A stretch of DNA of 46,825 nt from a bacterium (GTDB taxonomy: Bacteria > Patescibacteriota > Minisyncoccia > Phycocordibacterales > UBA2100), in assembly GCA_030648265.1 (NCBI GenBank), contig JAUSHX010000030.1, positions 1 to 46,825 on the forward strand, given 5' to 3'. The first letter of the stretch is position 1. Every line of letters begins with the position of its first letter. Positions 14,561 to 21,610 of the stretch are shown one piece after another. A program made the position numbers and the translations under genes. The notes under the pieces were generated by a model. It saw only the letters and a list, made by a program, of their open reading frames with translations. It was not told the DNA's origin and did not search any database.

Positions 14561-15166
14561 ATGCGATGGGCGTATTTTCTTCAGGGGGTTCTCTTTGTCG
14601 GGATAATTCTAATTGCCGTGTATGCCCTGCAGTTAAAACAAACTCCGACGAACCCTGATACAATGAGTACAAGCACGGCATCTATGAACATAACGCTTTC
14701 AATAACAAGTTCGGCGTTTGAACAGAACGGGCGCATTCCGTCCAAGTACACTTGCGACGGAGACCGCTCAATAAATCCTCCACTCGTTTTTTCCGGCGTG
14801 CCGGAAGGTGCGAAATCACTTGCGCTTATAATGGACGACCCCGATGTGCCGAAAGCACTTCATGCCGATGGTGTTTATGATCACTGGATACTTTTCAACA
14901 TACCAATTTCTACAACGGGCATTCCTGAAGGTGCTTCTGCCGGTGTTGCCGGTGCAAATGGAAGCGGAAAGAGCGCCTACACAGGCCCATGTCCGCCGCC
15001 GCAGTACGAGCCGAGCGAACACCGCTACATCTTTGCGCTCTACGCGATTGACACGATACTGTCACTCAAAGAGGGGGCGATAAAGCAGGAGGTATTGAAA
15101 GCGATGGAGGGACACATTATTCAGCAGGCACAACTTGTCGGTAAGTACAAAAGAATAGAGTTATGA
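14561..15166 (+). CDS. YbhB/YbcL-type phosphatidylethanolamine-binding-like protein, exported
   Basis: 201 residues. An N-terminal hydrophobic anchor ('FLQGVLFVGIILIAVYAL') precedes a PEBP/RKIP-like domain. Conserved motifs are 'IPSKYTCDGD...NPPL', 'MDDPDVP', 'DHWILFNIP' and 'GPCPPP..EHRYIFALYA', the anion-binding cavity of the family. Ligand is unknown; the bacterial members have no fixed role. The start at 14561 is preferred because TACAAT ends six bases before it. Its stop overlaps the glutaredoxin ATG by 4 nt (15163-15166). Confidence 0.88.
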   Translation: MRWAYFLQGVLFVGIILIAVYALQLKQTPTNPDTMSTSTASMNITLSITSSAFEQNGRIPSKYTCDGDRSINPPLVFSGVPEGAKSLALIMDDPDVPKALHADGVYDHWILFNIPISTTGIPEGASAGVAGANGSGKSAYTGPCPPPQYEPSEHRYIFALYAIDTILSLKEGAIKQEVLKAMEGHIIQQAQLVGKYKRIEL

Positions 15167-15399
15167 GTGACTTAATTCTATATGTTAAGACGGGATGTCC
15201 GTGGTGTATCAAGGTGTTAAATCTTGCTAGCGAGAAGGGGATTGAATTTGAGCTTCGCAACATCGCCGACGCGGGGGTTGCCGATGAATTGATCAAGCGC
15301 GGAGGCAAGCGACAGGTGCCATATCTCGTGGACAAGAAGAATGGTGCCGAAATGTACGAATCTGCCGATATTATTGAGTATTTAAAGAAATCGTTATGA
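15163..15399 (+). CDS. glutaredoxin
   Basis: A 78-residue thioredoxin-fold protein with the active site CPWC ('VKTGCPWCIKVLNLA', residues ~10-15), the cis-Pro loop 'RQVPYLVD' and the C-terminal 'ESADIIEYLKK' that binds glutathione in the family. CPWC departs from the usual CPYC. It reduces disulfides in the cytosol. It is translationally coupled to the PEBP gene by a 4-nt overlap. Its last codons (TCG TTA TGA) also form the beginning of the conserved hpf leader. Confidence 0.9.
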   Translation: MSDLILYVKTGCPWCIKVLNLASEKGIEFELRNIADAGVADELIKRGGKRQVPYLVDKKNGAEMYESADIIEYLKKSL

Positions 15400-15506
15400 A
15401 TGAAATGAATTACTATTTCTTTACCCAGCACCTTCGTTTCTTAATGAAACGAAGGTGCTGGGTGTAAGTTGTTTCTAAACTCGATTACTCATTAAGAAAA
15501 ACTAAC
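15393..15506 (+). promoter_or_regulatory. conserved structured leader of hpf (same element as before proS)
   Basis: 114 nt ending directly at the hpf ATG. Blocks GTTATGA, GAATTAC and TTCTT-n-ACCCAGCACCTT, then (after the hairpin) GTAAG, TTCTAAA, CTCATTAAGAA and CTAACATG, recur at nearly the same spacing before proS. The hairpin 15423-15463 has an 18-bp perfect stem and loop TTAAT. No U-run follows it. TTTCTT (15415-15420) can pair with AAGAAA near 15494-15499. Confidence 0.7.
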
Positions 15507-15878
15507 ATGGACATACGCATAAAAGCAACAAATTACGAACTGACGCCGGACGTTGAAAGCTACCTCGGCGAACGGTTGAGGTCTCTGGAGAAGTTTATCG
15601 GGGCCGACTTGGACATCGTCCGGTGCGAAGCGGAAGTGGGGCGCGACGCAGGCCGTCCGCGCCACGGAGCCAATATCTGGTTTGCGGAGATTGCAATAAT
15701 CGTACCCGGCAGAGACCGCGTGTACGCGCGGAATAATTCGGAGAGCGTGAACGGCGCGATTGACGATGTGAAAGAAGAAGTTGAGCGCAAGCTCTTGCGC
15801 GAGAGGAAATTGCATCGCCGCATTTTCCGCAAAGGGGGAGCGATACTAAAGCACATCATGAGGTTCGGCGAGGAATAA
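15507..15878 (+). CDS. hpf: ribosome hibernation promoting factor, short form
   Basis: A 123-residue HPF/RaiA protein that binds the 30S subunit and silences ribosomes in stationary phase. It opens with 'MDIRIKATNYELTPDVESYLGERLRSLEKF' (beta-alpha start of the family) and keeps 'RVYARNNSESVNGAIDDVKEEVERKLLRER'. It has no long C-terminal dimerisation domain, so it is the short form. The ATG at 15507 directly abuts the conserved leader. It is followed after 4 nt by a palindrome of the wHTH-2 type, then a bidirectional terminator shared with fmt. Confidence 0.88.
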   Translation: MDIRIKATNYELTPDVESYLGERLRSLEKFIGADLDIVRCEAEVGRDAGRPRHGANIWFAEIAIIVPGRDRVYARNNSESVNGAIDDVKEEVERKLLRERKLHRRIFRKGGAILKHIMRFGEE

Positions 15879-15882
15879 TTCC

Positions 15883-15914
15883 TTATGTGCTTATTCGCGC
15901 GAATGAGCACATAG
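15883..15914. repeat. palindrome of the wHTH-2 operator type
   Basis: TTATGTGCTTATTCGC at 15883-15898 faces GCGAATGAGCACATAG (14 of 16 pairs). The core ATTCG-n-CGAAT matches palindromes around the 31134 regulator. It starts four bases after the hpf stop. Confidence 0.6.
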
Positions 15915-15937
15915 TAAAGAAATCATTCCTGTTAATT

Positions 15938-15977
15938 AAAAACATTCCAACATTCTGCAGAATGTTGGAATGTTTTT
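15938..15977. terminator. bidirectional intrinsic terminator between hpf and fmt
   Basis: A 40-bp perfect palindrome. Each arm is a run of five A, then CATTCCAACATTCTG, so both strands end in a hairpin plus U5. It serves the convergent hpf and fmt; its end overlaps the fmt stop codon. Confidence 0.85.
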
Positions 15978-16866
15978 AGATTGGTTTTGCGCCGGAGCGC
16001 AGGAATTCCGCGTAGCTCATTTCCTTTTTGCCTTCGGGTTTTACTTTATCTATCACGAGCAAGCTGTTATCAATGTGCGCGTCTAAAATCCCGACGCGAA
16101 TTTTCTTTCCGTTTCTTTCAAAAAAAGTATATGTGCCGACGGTCGTGTCAAAGGCTCGGATTTTGAGAAGATTTTTATACGGGTCGCTGTTTAGATTTAT
16201 GAACCCGTCTTCTTTCGTGATTTTTGGGCAGTACGTAGCAACATCGTGATTCTGCTCATGCTCCTCAATCTCTCCGGCAACCCAGCTTGGCAGTATCTCA
16301 ATGAGAAGTTGGACGCTCGTGCGGGTGGCAAGTGCTTCCAATTCCTGCGCGCGCGGCGGCCATCCGCCAGCCGGCGGATAGATTTTCCTTTGTGCGACAA
16401 CGGGACCGTGGTCAATTTTCTCGTCCAAAAGAATTATTGATGTTCCGATTGCGTGGTCGTCGTTGAATATGGCTGCGCGTACAGGCGAGGTGCCGCGCCA
16501 ACGCGGCAGAAGAGAGAAGTGTATGTTTAGTGTGCCATGCGCTGGGATGTCTAGAATTTCTTTCGGCAATACCTTTCCGTAGTAAATAACGATAAATAGG
16601 TCACAATTTTTCAAACGGATTATTTCCGCCACGCTATTATCAAGAGCCTCGGGGGCGATAGCTTCAATGTTACGCGTGTTTGCCCACTGTTTGACAGGAG
16701 AGGATGTGAGCTGCATGCCGCGGCCCTTTTTCTGGTCGGGGGTCGTCACTACGAGTGTTGGCAAATATCCTGCGCTTTCAAGCGCGTCCAAAACAACCGT
16801 TGCCAATTCCGGAGTGCCGAAAAACACGAAACGGACATCACTCTTTTTCTTCAGGTTGTTCATCAT
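15976..16866 (-). CDS. fmt: methionyl-tRNA formyltransferase
   Basis: Formylates Met-tRNAi for initiation. The start is taken as ATG 16866 ('MMNNLKKKSDVRFVFFGTPELA'), inside the last codons of def (29-nt overlap), because upstream residues in this frame are not family-like. The ~296-residue protein has 'FFGTPELATVVLDAL' and the formyl-folate motif 'LNIHFSLLPRWRGTSPVRAAI', with the catalytic Asn-His of NIH and Asp near 'LLDEKIDHGPVV'. The C-terminal domain is present. Residues around 'IYPPAGGWPPRAQELE' are encoded by a short palindrome (16362-16379). It is co-transcribed with def, the enzyme that removes the formyl group. Confidence 0.92.
   Translation of the reverse strand: MMNNLKKKSDVRFVFFGTPELATVVLDALESAGYLPTLVVTTPDQKKGRGMQLTSSPVKQWANTRNIEAIAPEALDNSVAEIIRLKNCDLFIVIYYGKVLPKEILDIPAHGTLNIHFSLLPRWRGTSPVRAAIFNDDHAIGTSIILLDEKIDHGPVVAQRKIYPPAGGWPPRAQELEALATRTSVQLLIEILPSWVAGEIEEHEQNHDVATYCPKITKEDGFINLNSDPYKNLLKIRAFDTTVGTYTFFERNGKKIRVGILDAHIDNSLLVIDKVKPEGKKEMSYAEFLRSGAKPI
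16362..16379. repeat. 18-bp palindrome inside fmt
   Basis: ATCCGCC (16362-16368), 4-nt spacer, GGCGGAT (16373-16379). The arms match the ends of the 30-bp CCGCC/GGCGG palindromes in prs, guaA and glmS; it may be a reduced relative. Confidence 0.4.
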
Positions 16867-17392
16867 AGAGTTCTGTTGCTTTGTCCGTGTAGAGAATCCC
16901 GTCCAAATGATCAAGCTCGTGCTGGAAGATGTGGGCGAGGAAACCCGATGCTCCGCGCGTGAACTGAACGCCGTTTTCGTCATACGCGCGCACTGTCGCT
17001 TTTTCTGCGCGCGGAACGATGCCCCACTTGCCGCGGATGGAAAGACAACCCTCGTGCTTATTGCTTTTGCCTCGCGACACCTTCACGAGTCTTGGATTGA
17101 TGTACACCTGATCCGGGGGCGGGGGATTGTCATTTTTACTGACCTCTTGCTCGGGCTCATCTGGAGAATTTCGTTTGCCTCGCGCGAGCGCACGCCCTGA
17201 AACAATAAAGAGACGCAACGGTTCTCCGACCTGCGGTGCCGCTAACGCTACCCCGTACTTTTCTTTGGAGAGCAGAGTTTTCATATCTTTGATGAGGTTT
17301 TGTGTTTTTTTGTTTTTTATCTCACCAACAGACAACTCCTGCGCAATTTTGCGCAGTGTTGGATTCTGGTTTTCCGGCAAGATTGTGTACAT
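16838..17392 (-). CDS. def: peptide deformylase
   Basis: Removes the N-formyl group from nascent proteins; Fe2+/Zn2+ enzyme. The three family motifs are present: 'GVALAAPQVG' (motif 1), 'EGCLSIRG' with the metal Cys (motif 2) and 'HELDHLDG' with the two metal His and catalytic Glu (motif 3). At 184 residues it carries a hydrophilic insert after 'FIVSGRAL' (acidic, then PPPPD). Its promoter TTGGAA-17-TATAGT ends 6 nt before the ATG, predicting a leaderless mRNA. fmt overlaps its 3' end. Confidence 0.93.
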   Translation of the reverse strand: MYTILPENQNPTLRKIAQELSVGEIKNKKTQNLIKDMKTLLSKEKYGVALAAPQVGEPLRLFIVSGRALARGKRNSPDEPEQEVSKNDNPPPPDQVYINPRLVKVSRGKSNKHEGCLSIRGKWGIVPRAEKATVRAYDENGVQFTRGASGFLAHIFQHELDHLDGILYTDKATELYDEQPEEKE

Positions 17393-17398
17393 TCAGAA

Positions 17399-17427
17399 AC
17401 TATACCTCGTGAGATAACGCATTCCAA
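17399..17427 (-). promoter_or_regulatory. promoter of def-fmt
   Basis: Minus strand TTGGAA (17422-17427), 17-nt spacer, TATAGT (17399-17404), then 6 nt to the def ATG. Confidence 0.65.
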
Positions 17428-17471
17428 GACTTGCATTACACAGATAATCCTCCAAAGAAACTTTGTTAGGG

Positions 17472-17513
17472 ATATGACGCTGGCCGATGCGGCCGCATCG
17501 GCCAGCGTCATAT
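17472..17513. repeat. 42-bp perfect palindrome between divergent genes
   Basis: The left arm begins ATATGACGCTGGCC and the centre is GCGGCCGC. It stands between def (minus) and the 17574 gene (plus) with no U-run, so an operator or a cruciform-type element fits better than a terminator. Confidence 0.7.
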
Positions 17514-17561
17514 GTATCTTTTGCTCTGATACAGTCTATCTGGCGAGGCGGCGGAAAAGTG

Positions 17562-17567
17562 TACAAT
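17562..17567 (+). promoter_or_regulatory. -10 of the 17574 gene
   Basis: TACAAT, 6 nt before the ATG; leaderless mRNA predicted. Confidence 0.6.
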
Positions 17568-17573
17568 ACATCT

Positions 17574-17891
17574 ATGCAACATATAAGCGTTCACATTAAA
17601 CGCACCATGAGCAAGGGCAGGGAAACCGAGCGTGGCGAACTCATGAAATATTTTTGCGAACGTATTAATTCAGGACGCCGGCGCGACGGTCTCGCCCCAA
17701 TTACCATGGGGCGCATGGGGAAGACTCTTGAAAAAATCCCGACGAAAGACCTCTACTACCTGAAAAGCGTGTGCGACCAGGCCGAGAATTTCAGCAAGAA
17801 ATTCTGGTACTCACTAAATCCCGAGAAGTATGAAAAGGCTAACAAGGGAAAATTTGCAAGCAGGAAAAAAGGCGGTTACTTGATGCAGTGA
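17574..17891 (+). CDS. conserved-looking hypothetical protein
   Basis: 105 residues, basic and probably helical ('GRETERGELMKYFCERINSGRR', 'DLYYLKSVCDQAENFSKKFWYSLNPEKYEKANKGK'). No catalytic motif or membrane segment is visible. The string of aromatic and charged residues resembles small cytosolic proteins common in Parcubacteria, but I cannot name a family. The start is fixed by a -10 six bases upstream; the frame extends farther 5' without support. Its stop lies within a 35-nt palindrome that encodes the last residues (LMQ). Confidence 0.6.
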   Translation: MQHISVHIKRTMSKGRETERGELMKYFCERINSGRRRDGLAPITMGRMGKTLEKIPTKDLYYLKSVCDQAENFSKKFWYSLNPEKYEKANKGKFASRKKGGYLMQ

Positions 17892-17913
17892 GGCGTCGCC
17901 TCACTGCATCAAG
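17879..17913. repeat. 17-bp-arm palindrome overlapping a stop codon
   Basis: CTTGATGCAGTGAGGCG (17879-17895) is exactly complementary to 17897-17913 around one central base. It encodes the end of the 17574 protein and its TGA. The core GAGGCGTCGCCTC recurs at 18466-18492. Confidence 0.65.
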
Positions 17914-17926
17914 CGGAAAAGAGAAA

Positions 17927-17972
17927 AGCCGCCACGTTTGCAACGGCTAATCCCGTGCTACGTTGACGGCTT
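17927..17972 (-). terminator. probable terminator of the 17973 gene
   Basis: On the minus strand, just after the stop, AAAGCCGTCAACGT and a later ACGTGGCGGCTTTT can pair with one bulge, ending in a short U-rich run. Confidence 0.5.
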
Positions 17973-18365
17973 TCAAAGCACGTTATCAATTTGGACTTGG
18001 ACATAGTCAGGACAATCACCTGATTCCATGTGTTTAATCGCTTCCCGTATTATGGGCTTGATGGAAACGGCAAGAATTACCTTGCGTACCGATTCGTCCG
18101 TGGTGTCGTCGAACACAAGCTCGCCGTTCCTGAAAGTGCCGAGGGCAAATCCAAAGAAATAGTTTGGTGCCGTATCCATTACTTCGCAGTAGCGGTGAAA
18201 GAGATTGAAATGCGAATCGTATTTACCGAGTACCACTGTAGCTAAATTCTCTACATCCGTCGGCATTTCGGTGCGTTTCTTAATCCCTGCAAAAAGATAA
18301 TCTGCGACCGCACTGCCAATTCGCGGTCTCACTATGGCCACTTGTGAAATCCTGACAGGTAACAT
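17973..18365 (-). CDS. hypothetical protein with strong SD, possibly acquired
   Basis: 130 residues, mixed alpha/beta, no recognised family. Segments 'VAIVRPRIGSAVADYLFAGIKK' and 'VRKVILAVSIKPIIREAIKHMESGD' look like folded core; no membrane helix. AAGGAGG lies 7 nt before the ATG and a TTGACT-17-TACTGT promoter lies upstream with a ~55-nt leader, unlike the leaderless neighbours. That signal style, shared with the PLP gene at 1856, may mark a gene from another lineage. Convergent with the 17574 gene. Confidence 0.6.
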   Translation of the reverse strand: MLPVRISQVAIVRPRIGSAVADYLFAGIKKRTEMPTDVENLATVVLGKYDSHFNLFHRYCEVMDTAPNYFFGFALGTFRNGELVFDDTTDESVRKVILAVSIKPIIREAIKHMESGDCPDYVQVQIDNVL

Positions 18366-18372
18366 TTTGCTG

Positions 18373-18454
18373 CCTCCTTAGTTTCGGGTTGATTGGCTCA
18401 ATAGCTCGAATTTCCCGAGCGACCGACAGTATCGCAAAGCACAGAGAGAGTCAA
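18373..18454 (-). promoter_or_regulatory. sigma70 promoter and SD of the 17973 gene
   Basis: Minus strand TTGACT (18449-18454), 17 nt, TACTGT (18426-18431); SD AAGGAGG (18373-18379), 7 nt before the ATG. Confidence 0.65.
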
Positions 18455-18465
18455 TTGTCATGGAA

Positions 18466-18492
18466 TTGCAGCGAGGCGTCGCCTCGTTGCAA
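18466..18492. repeat. 27-nt palindrome with GAGGCGTCGCCTC core
   Basis: TTGCAGCGAGGCG and its near-complement (12 of 13) around one base; same core as 17879-17913. It lies upstream of the minus-strand promoter and of mreB-1. Confidence 0.55.
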
Positions 18493-18627
18493 CGAGCAAG
18501 AAGACACTGACAAGGAGTCACCTCCGGCAAAGCCTGAGGAGACACCTTGTCCACCTCAAAATGCAGAATTCCCGAGGAGAGACCTTGCTTCATACGCCAT
18601 ACTCTATACTCCATTCCCGATACGGTA

Positions 18628-18633
18628 TACAAT
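18628..18633 (+). promoter_or_regulatory. -10 of the first mreB gene
   Basis: TACAAT, 14 nt before the ATG at 18648; a leader of about 8 nt is predicted. Confidence 0.5.
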
Positions 18634-18647
18634 GCCCGCACCAACTT

Positions 18648-19664
18648 ATGGCATTTTCATTCTCACCAAAGCTCGGCATTGACCTCGGGACGACGACCGT
18701 TCTGGTTTTCGTTCCGGGAAAGGGAATCGTCTTAAACGAGCCGTCGGTTGTGGCTGTCTCTGTCGCAGATAATAAGATCCTCGCGGTGGGGAACGAAGCA
18801 AAAGAAATGATTGGCAGAACTCCCGGCGACATTATTGCTTACCGCCCGATGAAAGACGGCGTCATCGCCGATTATCGCGTGACGGAGGCGATGTTGCGCT
18901 ACTACATAAAGAAATCTCTCGGCAAATGGAATATCTTCCGGCCGGAAGTGATGATAAGCGTTCCGGCGGGTGTAACCTCAACCGAGCGGCGCGCCGTGGT
19001 GGAAGCGGCGACGAAAGCCGGCGCGCGCGAGGCATACGTCGTCAAGGAGCCGATTCTTGCGGCTATTGGCGCGGGGATTCCGATTCACGAAGCGCGCGGA
19101 CACATGGTTGTGGACATCGGCGGCGGTACGACCGACATTGCGGTTATCGCTCTTGGCGGCATTGTCGCCTCAACGTCCGTAAAATGTGCCGGAAACGCGA
19201 TAGACCAGGCAATTGCCGATTACATAAAAAAGACCGCGAATCTCGGCATTGGAGACACGATGGCAGAGGAAATAAAAATCCAAATCGGTTCGGCAGTTCC
19301 GATTGATGCCGAGCTTTCCATGCAGGTGAAGGGGCGCGACCACCTGACGGGGCTTCCGCGCTCGCTGGAAATAAGTACGAATGAAATTGTGCGCGCCATC
19401 GGCAAAGAACTTCGCACCATGGTCGCTTCAATTAAAGACGTTTTGCAGGAAACTCCGCCCGAACTTGCGGCAGACATAATAGACAACGGAATAATCATGA
19501 CTGGCGGTTCATCTCTCATGCGGAATTTCCCCGAACTCGTTTTCCGTCGCACGGGAGTCCGCGCGCGGCTCGCGAAGGATGCTCCGTACTGCGTGGCTAA
19601 GGGAACGGGCGAAGCGCTCAAGCATTTAGAAACGTACAAGAAGGCTATAATCGCCAAACGATAA
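18648..19664 (+). CDS. mreB: MreB-like actin homologue, first paralogue
   Basis: 338 residues. An actin-fold ATPase that polymerises under the membrane and guides cell-wall synthes for shape. Phosphate 1 loop 'LGIDLGTTTVLVFV', 'VISVPAGVTSTERRAVVEAA', phosphate 2 'VVDIGGGTTDIAVIALGG' and adenosine motif 'IMTGGSSLMRNFPEL' are all seen. It has a short hydrophobic N-terminus (MAFSFSPK) that may contact the membrane. It is separate from the mreB-mreC-mreD cluster at 24598, so one of the two may have another role. The start at 18648 follows a TACAAT; the upstream frame extension is not family-like. A REP doublet lies 22 nt after the stop. Confidence 0.92.
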   Translation: MAFSFSPKLGIDLGTTTVLVFVPGKGIVLNEPSVVAVSVADNKILAVGNEAKEMIGRTPGDIIAYRPMKDGVIADYRVTEAMLRYYIKKSLGKWNIFRPEVMISVPAGVTSTERRAVVEAATKAGAREAYVVKEPILAAIGAGIPIHEARGHMVVDIGGGTTDIAVIALGGIVASTSVKCAGNAIDQAIADYIKKTANLGIGDTMAEEIKIQIGSAVPIDAELSMQVKGRDHLTGLPRSLEISTNEIVRAIGKELRTMVASIKDVLQETPPELAADIIDNGIIMTGGSSLMRNFPELVFRRTGVRARLAKDAPYCVAKGTGEALKHLETYKKAIIAKR

Positions 19665-19685
19665 AGCACCGCTCGGCCGCGGTTC

Positions 19686-19727
19686 ATACCGAGGACGGTC
19701 CTCGGTATCGGAGGACGGTCCTTGGTG
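19686..19727. repeat. REP palindrome doublet, distant copy
   Basis: First unit 19686-19708: ATACCGAGGAC, centre G, exact complement. Second unit about 19708-19727 around GGACGGTCC. The same doublet lies at the 3' end of the RAYT gene (46149-46191), so this is a dispersed REP of that transposase. Confidence 0.8.
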
Positions 19728-19732
19728 CTGGA

Positions 19733-20191
19733 CTATTGCCTGTTAGTTTCGGCGTGCCCGTTCTTCAACCGTTCCACATCCGCCAATAGTTTTCGCAAAT
19801 CTGTCTGAATTTCATCCAAAGTCGCCTTTTCATGCGACTCTTCGCGCTTATCTGTCGCATCGTCTTCAACAATGTCTTCAACGTCTTCCTGCAGTTCATC
19901 AACATCTTCCTGAATCTCGCCGATGTCCTCCTGGATTTCTTCAATGTCTTGCCCCACCTCTTCAATGCTTTCTGTAGTGTAGTTAATGGTCATCTGGATA
20001 AATATGGAAAGATATATTGCCTCCAATGATACGACGGTCGTTAGGAAAAGTAATACCCGGTCAAACGAGACGATTTCCTCAATGGCCACGAGAAAAGCTC
20101 CTATAAAGAGAATGGTGTGAATCAGGATTGAAGTGGGAGAGCCGACCCATCGCGTGGCGGCTAGGGCTGTTTTTTGGATGCGTTGCTTCAT
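19733..20191 (-). CDS. two-helix membrane protein with acidic heptad coiled coil (DUF1003-like)
   Basis: About 152 residues. N-terminal part 'WVGSPTSILIHTILFIGAFLV' and 'LLFLTTVVSLEAIYLSIFIQMT' gives two membrane helices in the style of DUF1003-type proteins. A run of near-identical 7-residue units follows (EEIQEDI-GEIQEDV-DELQEDV), a strongly acidic coiled coil, and then a mixed-charge tail. Repeats at DNA level suggest slippage-driven growth. The ATG at 20191 is chosen over TTG 20197 because TATAAT ends 7 nt upstream. Function unknown. Confidence 0.65.
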   Translation of the reverse strand: MKQRIQKTALAATRWVGSPTSILIHTILFIGAFLVAIEEIVSFDRVLLFLTTVVSLEAIYLSIFIQMTINYTTESIEEVGQDIEEIQEDIGEIQEDVDELQEDVEDIVEDDATDKREESHEKATLDEIQTDLRKLLADVERLKNGHAETNRQ

Positions 20192-20198
20192 AGGCAAG

Positions 20199-20204
20199 AT
20201 TATA
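20199..20204 (-). promoter_or_regulatory. -10 of the 19733 gene
   Basis: Minus strand TATAAT, 7 nt before the ATG at 20191. Confidence 0.6.
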
Positions 20205-20318
20205 TACCCCGCAGTACACCTCTCACAATCGTCATTTCTTGATAACTCTCTTGCCTCAAAACAAAGTGGAATATCCAGCTGATTCTTGAGTTGACATACG
20301 TGACAGGCCAGCGATTGC

Positions 20319-20324
20319 TATAAT
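20319..20324 (+). promoter_or_regulatory. extended -10 of the holB-like gene
   Basis: TTGCTATAAT: TGn plus perfect TATAAT, 6 nt before the ATG at 20331. Confidence 0.7.
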
Positions 20325-20330
20325 GACAAA

Positions 20331-20981
20331 ATGGATTTAGATACCGGTGCATATCTCATCTCCGGAGGCTCGGAGACCGTTCCGCATCTGCTCGCGCTTC
20401 TTGAGGGAGAGGGAATACGGACCATCGCGAATCCGGACATGTACATACGGGAATATCTGCATTTTGGAATAGAAGATGCGCGCGAATTGCGCCGGCGCGC
20501 AAGTTCGCGCGCGGTAAGAGAAAAACACCGTGTTTTTATAATTGTCACTTCCGGCATGACAGTTGAAGCGCAAAATGCGCTTCTAAAAACGCTTGAAGAA
20601 CCATCGGCCGATGCGCGATTTTTCATAATTGTGCCGTCGCCGGAGACATTGCTTCCGACGCTCCGTTCACGGGCGCAGATAGTGCTTTTATCCGATTCCG
20701 TTGAGAAGGGAGCGGTGGATGCGGGCGGCTTTTTAGCCGCCACACCGAGAGTACGCATAGAGATGTTGAAATCTCTTCTGCCGAAAGAAAAGGAGGAACG
20801 AGACGTTGGAGCGATTATTGTTTTTTTGTCGTCGTTGGAAAAAGAATTGGGGAAGGCAGGCGCGGAAAAGGCCAAAGCTGGTCTTGAGGCAATTTACCGG
20901 GCGCGCAAATATATAGCCGACGATGGGTCATTGCTGAAACCTCTTTTGGAACAGGTCGCTCTTCTCGTTCCCCGACAGTAA
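20331..20981 (+). CDS. DNA polymerase III delta-prime-like subunit, minimal form
   Basis: 216 residues. 'GMTVEAQNALLKTLEEPSADARFFIIVPSPETLLPTLRSRAQIVLL' is the sensor-1/SRC part of the clamp-loader AAA+ fold: 'NALLKTLEEP' and the 'LRSRAQ' (SRC-like) motif. The N-terminal P-loop region of longer delta-prime/tau proteins is absent or degenerate ('GAYLISGGSETVPHLLALL'), as expected for a non-hydrolysing delta-prime. It probably loads the sliding clamp with DnaX and delta. An extended -10 six bases before the ATG predicts a leaderless mRNA. frr follows with its own promoter. Confidence 0.82.
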   Translation: MDLDTGAYLISGGSETVPHLLALLEGEGIRTIANPDMYIREYLHFGIEDARELRRRASSRAVREKHRVFIIVTSGMTVEAQNALLKTLEEPSADARFFIIVPSPETLLPTLRSRAQIVLLSDSVEKGAVDAGGFLAATPRVRIEMLKSLLPKEKEERDVGAIIVFLSSLEKELGKAGAEKAKAGLEAIYRARKYIADDGSLLKPLLEQVALLVPRQ

Positions 20982-21003
20982 TGAGAAGTCCGTTTTGGGG
21001 TGA

Positions 21004-21009
21004 TATAAT
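21004..21009 (+). promoter_or_regulatory. extended -10 of frr
   Basis: TGATATAAT: TGn plus TATAAT; start predicted near 21016, giving a leader of about 40 nt to the ATG at 21057. Confidence 0.6.
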
Positions 21010-21056
21010 GGTGCGCGCACTAAATTGTGATTAAAGATGAAATAAACAATAAAGGT

Positions 21057-21608
21057 ATGCCATACAATCTGAAAGTGGTTGAAGGTAAATTTTCCGAAGC
21101 GCGTGAGTGGCTTCGTCGGGAGTACGGAGGGCTTCGCACGGGACGTGCAACGCCGGCAATCCTTGACGGTATTATGGTTTCTGCTTACGGCTCAATGACA
21201 CCGCTTAAGCAGGTGGCAAATATCGGCATTGAAGATGCGCGGACATTGCGGGTCTCGGCGTGGGACGCATCTATTGTGAAAGACATTGAGCGGGCTATTA
21301 CGGCCGCGAATCTGGGGCTTGGCACGACGGCGGATTCTTCCGGACTTCGCGTAACATTTCCCGAACTTACAGCCGAACGCCGCGAACAGCTTGTGAAAAT
21401 TGCAAAGCATAAATTAGAAGAGGCGCGCACAGCAGTACGCATTGCGCGCGACGAGGCGTGGAAGGAAATTCAGGCGAAGGAGCGCGAAGGAGGGCTTACG
21501 GAAGACGACAAATTCAGCCTCAAGGAAGAACTTCAGAAAAAAGTGGATACTGCGAACGGGGAACTGGAAAAGGCATTTGGTAAAAAGGAGGCGGAGATGC
21601 AAAACTAG
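21057..21608 (+). CDS. frr: ribosome recycling factor
   Basis: 183 residues. Splits post-termination ribosomes together with EF-G. 'LRTGRATPAILDGIMVSAYGSMTPLKQVANIGIEDARTLRV' and 'GLRVTFPELTAERREQLVKIAKHKLEEARTAVRIARDEA' are diagnostic. ATG 21057 gives the family length and puts the LRTGRA motif at the usual place; GTG 21027 would add ten residues. It is followed after 2 nt by the left end of the GxxExxY element. Confidence 0.95.
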   Translation: MPYNLKVVEGKFSEAREWLRREYGGLRTGRATPAILDGIMVSAYGSMTPLKQVANIGIEDARTLRVSAWDASIVKDIERAITAANLGLGTTADSSGLRVTFPELTAERREQLVKIAKHKLEEARTAVRIARDEAWKEIQAKEREGGLTEDDKFSLKEELQKKVDTANGELEKAFGKKEAEMQN

Positions 21609-21610
21609 TC

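Noticed and set aside
15423-15463. Intrinsic terminator upstream of hpf
   Set aside because: The hairpin is strong but followed by GTGTAAG rather than a U-run, and the flanks are conserved with the proS leader.
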